Below, one piece after another: positions 8,143-10,661 of a DNA stretch of 10,661 bases; within the stretch, counting starts at the first letter, position 1; every line of letters begins with the position of its first letter. Location of the stretch: positions 1-10,661 of the forward strand of contig JALTEO010000089.1 of NCBI GenBank assembly GCA_027073875.1. Reading direction: 5' to 3'. The notes below the pieces were generated by a model, which saw only the letters and a list, made by a program, of their open reading frames with translations, was not told the origin of the DNA and ran no database searches. The translations under genes and the position numbers were made by a program. The stretch comes from Bacteroidales bacterium. Its GTDB lineage: Bacteria > Bacteroidota > Bacteroidia > Bacteroidales > JALTDM01.

Positions 8143-9030
8143 ATGGAACAAGTAAAGATTATAGAATGTCCCCGTGATGCCATGCAAGGTATCTCACAAT
8201 TTATTCCTACGGAAAAAAAAATTACTTACTTGAATCAATTGCTTAAAGTAGGTTTTGACATCTTGGATTTTGGCAGTTTTGTTTCGCCGCGTGCTGTGCC
8301 CCAGCTAAAAGACACTGCCGAAATAGTTGATAAACTGGATTTGTCGGAAACCAAAACAAAGTTACTTGCTATTGTGGCTAATACCGTCGGTGGCGAGATG
8401 GCTGCCCAATATGAAAAAATCTCATTTTTGGGTTTTCCGTTTTCTATTTCGCCTACTTTTTTGAAAAAGAACATTAATTCCAATATGGCAAAAGCGTTGA
8501 TAACCGTTAATAAACTGCATAATATCTGTTTGAGGAAAAACAAGGAGTTGTTAGTCTATATATCATTGGCTTTTGGTAATCCGTATGGCGACAAATGGAG
8601 TATGGAAATTGTTGAAGAGTGGGTAGATGTATTTGCTAAATTGGGCATCAAATATATTTGGTTGGCTGATACTACGGGAGAATCGGTGCCCGAAAATATT
8701 AGCAGTATCTTTTCGTTATTGGTGCCGAAATATGCAGATATTGAATTTGGTTTTCATTTGCATACGGCACTGGATTCGTGGTATGACAAAATAGATGCAG
8801 CATATAAAAACGGATGCCGGAGTTTTGATACGGTAATCAATGGTTTGGGCGGTTGTCCATTTTCGGGTAAAGGATTAATTGCTAATCTGAAAACCAGTCT
8901 TTTGATAGAATATTTTGAGATGAACCATATTCCGTTTAATATCAATAGAGATGAGTTTCAATCGTCGTTTGTGATGGGTATGGATGTTTTCCCCAATATG
9001 AAACTGAATTTCCCTGATAGTAACGAATAG
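8143..9030 (+). CDS. Hydroxymethylglutaryl-CoA lyase (DRE-TIM family)
   Basis: A 295-residue enzyme expected to cleave HMG-CoA to acetoacetate and acetyl-CoA, the last step of leucine breakdown. Residues 4-16 (VKIIECPRDAMQG) hold the catalytic Arg11 and metal-binding Asp12. FGSFVSPRAVPQ (43-54) matches the TSFVSP-VPQ signature. FGNPYGD (144-150) and LADTTG (174-179) follow. The metal-binding pair is FHLHTA (His205, His207), the active-site cysteine is Cys238 in GLGGCPF, and Asn248 fits the remaining ligand. The Asp that follows HxH in human HMG-CoA lyase is Thr here, which I believe is usual in the Bacteroidota branch. ATG 8143 was preferred over ATG 8086 because the latter lies in a terminator and ahead of the promoter, and the family begins right at EQVKIIE. 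Homocitrate-synthase-like activity is less likely given the GGCP cysteine motif. Confidence 0.9.
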   Translation: MEQVKIIECPRDAMQGISQFIPTEKKITYLNQLLKVGFDILDFGSFVSPRAVPQLKDTAEIVDKLDLSETKTKLLAIVANTVGGEMAAQYEKISFLGFPFSISPTFLKKNINSNMAKALITVNKLHNICLRKNKELLVYISLAFGNPYGDKWSMEIVEEWVDVFAKLGIKYIWLADTTGESVPENISSIFSLLVPKYADIEFGFHLHTALDSWYDKIDAAYKNGCRSFDTVINGLGGCPFSGKGLIANLKTSLLIEYFEMNHIPFNINRDEFQSSFVMGMDVFPNMKLNFPDSNE

Positions 9031-9134
9031 CTCCCATTTTGTATAATGGTGGATAGTATCATTTTTCATTGAAAAAAGAAACACTAACAGATGAACAAAT
9101 TGAAAAGGAAATTGTTTTATTAAAAAAAAGAGAT

Positions 9135-10184
9135 ATGAGAAAGTTTTCTATTTTTATTTTACTGGTATCGATTGCCTTACTATTTGGTTGTAAAAAGCAT
9201 TATTCTTTAGTTCATTCCAAATCTAAGTGGTTAAAAGATTTTTTTACTGAGGTAGAATCGGGGAATTATCCCGGAATAGATGCCATATCGTATTGGCACG
9301 AGGATTTTGATAATACTTACTTGACAATTAATTCATCACATCATTCTTTAAAAACATATCAGAAACTTGTTGATAATGCTGTTTTTGCAACTTCTTGTAA
9401 TTTTGACAGTAGTAATAAGTTGGTGCCGATACAAAATAAAATTTATTTGTCGGCATTTCCGTTTTTTGCCGGAACAGAGGATGAGGTTACAGCTAAACAT
9501 ATTGAAGATTTTGAAGCATTGGCACAGAAAGAAATTGCGTGGGCTTATTTCTCAAATAATTGGCTCGATAGTTTAGTTTTTCCGCAACAAGCTATTGATG
9601 TAATTGTTGGCGAAGGGAAAACACCATTTGTCCGTTTAATGTTCAGGAGTGTTTTTGAAGAAAATCAAGCAGACCCCAAATATAAAATGATGGATGTGGT
9701 AAATGGCAGATACGATTCTGCTATTGTTGCGTGGGCACGGGCGGCTAAGAATTGTGGGACAAATTTGTTAGCGGAGTTTGGAACGGAGGTTAATGGAGTA
9801 TGGTTTTCGTGGAACGGCTCATATTATGGGGGAGGAACAACTGATGGATATGGTGATTCCGACTATCCCGATGGACCGGAGATTTTTCGTGATGCTTATC
9901 GTCATATTATTGATTTATGTGATTCTGTTGGTGCAAATAATATCTCGTGGTTTTATCACTTTGATGTTAACAGCGACCCTGACGAATGGTGGAATACTCC
10001 TGTATACTATTATCCGGGAGATGATTATATTGATTGGATAGGTGTGAGTACATACGGACCCTTTCAAAGAGGAGATGAGTATGTAAAACCTGAATATTTG
10101 ATTTCAAAGGCATATCGAGAGTTAAAAGCGGTTTCGACAAACAAACCCTATGCTATTTTAGAGTTTGGTGTGACGGAATTGTAA
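9135..10184 (+). CDS. Lipoprotein, GH26-like glycoside hydrolase, apparently circularly permuted
   Basis: A 349-residue protein starting with a lipoprotein signal (MRKFSIFILLVSIALLFGC, lipid-bearing Cys19), hence membrane-anchored. Residues about 100-349 read as a clan GH-A, family 26 (beta-mannanase type) barrel: KIYLSAFPFFAG (102-113), AWAYFSNNW, TPFVRLMFRS, then LLAEFGTEVNGVWFSWNG with likely acid/base Glu218, the GYGDSDYPDGPEIFRDAYRHI region, NISWFYHFDVNSDPDEWW, DYIDWIGVSTYG, and KPYAILEFGVTEL with likely nucleophile Glu343. The chain stops six residues later, before barrel strand 8. The part normally found there (a helix, then YP-I-AISYWHE, then a D/NSS-SLK-Y helix) is instead at residues 28-82. 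Both catalytic residues are present. The start ATG is chosen because it gives the lipobox signal; an in-frame TTG at 9069 would bury it. It lies 104 bases after the HMG-CoA lyase stop with no clear promoter. The natural polysaccharide is unknown. Confidence 0.82.
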   Translation: MRKFSIFILLVSIALLFGCKKHYSLVHSKSKWLKDFFTEVESGNYPGIDAISYWHEDFDNTYLTINSSHHSLKTYQKLVDNAVFATSCNFDSSNKLVPIQNKIYLSAFPFFAGTEDEVTAKHIEDFEALAQKEIAWAYFSNNWLDSLVFPQQAIDVIVGEGKTPFVRLMFRSVFEENQADPKYKMMDVVNGRYDSAIVAWARAAKNCGTNLLAEFGTEVNGVWFSWNGSYYGGGTTDGYGDSDYPDGPEIFRDAYRHIIDLCDSVGANNISWFYHFDVNSDPDEWWNTPVYYYPGDDYIDWIGVSTYGPFQRGDEYVKPEYLISKAYRELKAVSTNKPYAILEFGVTEL

Positions 10185-10204
10185 TTTCTATATTTTTTAA
10201 TGTG

Positions 10205-10223
10205 ATACTAAACCACTATCAAG
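10205..10223 (+). repeat. Dispersed 19-bp motif, copy 2, with hairpin
   Basis: ATACTAAACCACTATCAAG, 17 of 19 identical to copy 1 at 137-155, in the same orientation. Here it forms the left arm of an imperfect hairpin: 10210-10222 pairs with 10237-10250 with one bulged T, giving 13 pairs around a 14-base loop. It starts 21 bases after the lipoprotein stop codon and might slow or end that transcript, though no separate T-run follows. Read on the minus strand it encodes HKLDSGLVSH before a stop at 10197-10199. Confidence 0.6.
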
Positions 10224-10260
10224 TTTATGAAATAGATTGATGGTTGGTTTTGTTAATGCT

Positions 10261-10314
10261 CGAACCGCAAAACAGGTTTTTGCAAAGGAAATTAAGCAAT
10301 TGGTTCGCGGTTCG
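10261..10314. repeat. Inverted repeat with nested inner stem
   Basis: CGAACCGC (10261-10268) and GCGGTTCG (10307-10314) are perfect 8-base complements separated by 38 bases. Inside them TTGC (10280-10283) and GCAA (10296-10299) form a second short stem. The outer arms are markedly GC-rich for this AT-rich spacer. The function is not recognisable; RNA structure or a repeat element edge are both possible. Confidence 0.5.
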
Positions 10315-10353
10315 GTATGAAGATATATTTTCCAAAGAGATTTCTTTGATTAA

Positions 10354-10423
10354 CCCGCTTCATTCATACAAGAATGTAATGAATTGTATGAATGTGCGAT
10401 GAATAAAGGGAGGACAAAGCGGG
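10354..10423. repeat. Two adjoining stems: interrupted structured element
   Basis: CCCGCTT (10354-10360) pairs with AAGCGGG (10417-10423). Immediately next to its left arm CATTCATACAA (10361-10371) pairs perfectly with TTGTATGAATG (10384-10394) around a 12-base loop. The two stems could stack into 18 continuous pairs on one side, leaving a 22-base single strand (10395-10416) that contains AAAGGGAGGA, a Shine-Dalgarno-like purine run. This is the most organised structure in the gene-less 3' part and could be a small RNA, a leader element or part of a repeat. Confidence 0.55.
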
Positions 10424-10435
10424 AAATTCCGATTT

Positions 10436-10487
10436 AGAAATACCCAAATCCGTGGTTTTGTAAAATTCCAAATTTGTTGGTATTTCT
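10436..10487. repeat. Long imperfect hairpin
   Basis: AGAAATACC (10436-10444) pairs with GGTATTTCT (10479-10487). The stem continues inward with CAAAT (10445-10449) and ATTTG (10472-10476) after a two-base bulge, then TGG/CCA (10453-10455 with 10468-10470) and a T/A-rich tip. About 17 or more pairs lie within 52 bases. There is no T-run directly after it, so it is not a standard terminator. Confidence 0.5.
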
Positions 10488-10514
10488 TAATAGTAGAAAA
10501 TTTCGTGAGTTTTT

Positions 10515-10534
10515 GGTATTAATTGAATAATACC
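10515..10534. repeat. Small perfect hairpin
   Basis: GGTATTA (10515-10521) and TAATACC (10528-10534) flank a six-base loop. The GGTATT core echoes the right arm of the preceding hairpin (GGTATTTCT at 10479), so alternative pairing between the two is possible. Confidence 0.4.
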
Positions 10535-10582
10535 GGTGTTTTTGGTCTCTGTTTTGACGAAAATGGAGATTTCTAAATTAAT

Positions 10583-10608
10583 TGTAATTCAGAATGTATT
10601 AAATTACA
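10583..10608. repeat. Inverted repeat just upstream of a promoter-like box
   Basis: TGTAATT (10583-10589) and AATTACA (10602-10608) are perfect complements around 12 bases. The repeat ends 11 bases before the -7-like box at 10620 and covers the expected -33 area. It could be an operator for the gene that begins at or after the window end, but such AT-rich inverted repeats also occur by chance. Confidence 0.35.
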
Positions 10609-10619
10609 GATACTTTTCG

Positions 10620-10627
10620 TATATTTG
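10620..10627 (+). promoter_or_regulatory. Promoter-like -7 box before a possible start at the window end
   Basis: TATATTTG fully matches TAnnTTTG. It is followed 32 bases later by ATG at 10659-10661, the last three bases of the window, which may be the start codon of the next gene. No good TTTG is present at -33. The box is AT-rich and could match by chance. Confidence 0.4.
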
Positions 10628-10661
10628 TATTTCCTTAAAGAAAATTACCTTAGAATTAATG

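Larger units (their letters stand above)
10185..10661. other. 477-base gene-less region with clustered inverted repeats
   Basis: No open frame here has a credible start, length and coding look. The content is one copy of the dispersed 19-bp motif, five inverted repeats listed separately, and a promoter-like box at the end. A minus-strand frame (10197-10349, about 51 codons, no Met) is open and ends in LDSGLVSH, which is compatible with a decayed reading frame inside a repeat element but is too short and startless to call. Confidence 0.6.

Noticed and set aside
9042..9047. TATAAT hexamer upstream of the lipoprotein gene
   Set aside because: The enteric-type -10 box is not the consensus used by the Bacteroidota primary sigma factor, and no matching -33 box is present.
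9033..9052. Short inverted repeat CCATT/AATGG after the HMG-CoA lyase gene
   Set aside because: Only about five pairs and no T-run directly after, so it is too weak for a terminator.
9069..9134. In-frame TTG start giving 22 extra residues on the GH26-like lipoprotein
   Set aside because: It would place a charged extension in front of a good lipoprotein signal with lipobox Cys; ATG 9135 gives a standard signal.
10240..10320. Plus-strand 26-codon frame beginning MVGFVNARTAKQ
   Set aside because: It is open and amphipathic in appearance, but very short, has no ribosome-binding signal and lies inside a repeat-like region.
10197..10349. Minus-strand open frame of about 51 codons ending in LDSGLVSH
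   Set aside because: No Met start, bounded by stops and located in an inverted-repeat region. Kept only as evidence for the dispersed-motif finding, not as a gene.
10185..10661. CRISPR array
   Set aside because: The repeats here are single inverted pairs of differing sequence, without regularly spaced direct repeats.

Overview
The window is a piece of AT-rich chromosome from a member of the Bacteroidota (Bacteroidetes), probably an uncultured or poorly studied lineage. The evidence is the type of HMG-CoA lyase (N-terminal IIECPRDAMQG signature), the type of ClpC and GyrA, promoters of the Bacteroidota form (TAnnTTTG at -7), a tRNA gene that does not encode CCA, and secreted proteins with short signal peptides ending in AQ or a lipobox Cys. 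I cannot place it to genus from sequence alone.

Layout: 1-56 is the 3' part of a CAT-anticodon tRNA gene, followed by a strong hairpin terminator (70-103), a short tandem repeat (109-130) and the first copy of a 19-bp dispersed motif (137-155). On the minus strand lies an apparent two-gene unit, clpC (1488-4028) followed by a putative outer-membrane beta-barrel protein (199-1455). clpC is divergent from gyrA (4102-6660, plus strand) across 73 bp. Downstream, all on the plus strand, are a secreted TPR-repeat protein (6767-8038) with its own promoter, a perfect-stem terminator (8064-8099), a second promoter, an HMG-CoA lyase (8143-9030) and a glycoside hydrolase family 26-like lipoprotein (9135-10184). 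The last 477 bases hold no convincing gene. They contain the second copy of the 19-bp motif, at least five inverted repeats, and at the very end a promoter-like box with an ATG on the last three bases that may start the next gene.

The core (clpC, gyrA, TPR gene) is housekeeping: ClpCP proteolysis, DNA supercoiling, and a periplasmic or envelope TPR scaffold. HMG-CoA lyase belongs to leucine/ketone-body-type acyl-CoA metabolism. The most unusual object is the GH26-like lipoprotein. Its nucleophile strand lies six residues from the C-terminus, and the segment that normally follows it (helix 7, strand 8, helix 8) appears instead at the N-terminus, directly after the lipoprotein signal. This looks like a natural circular permutation of a TIM barrel. 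The second point of interest is the structured, repeat-containing region after that gene, which shares a motif with the region next to the tRNA gene.
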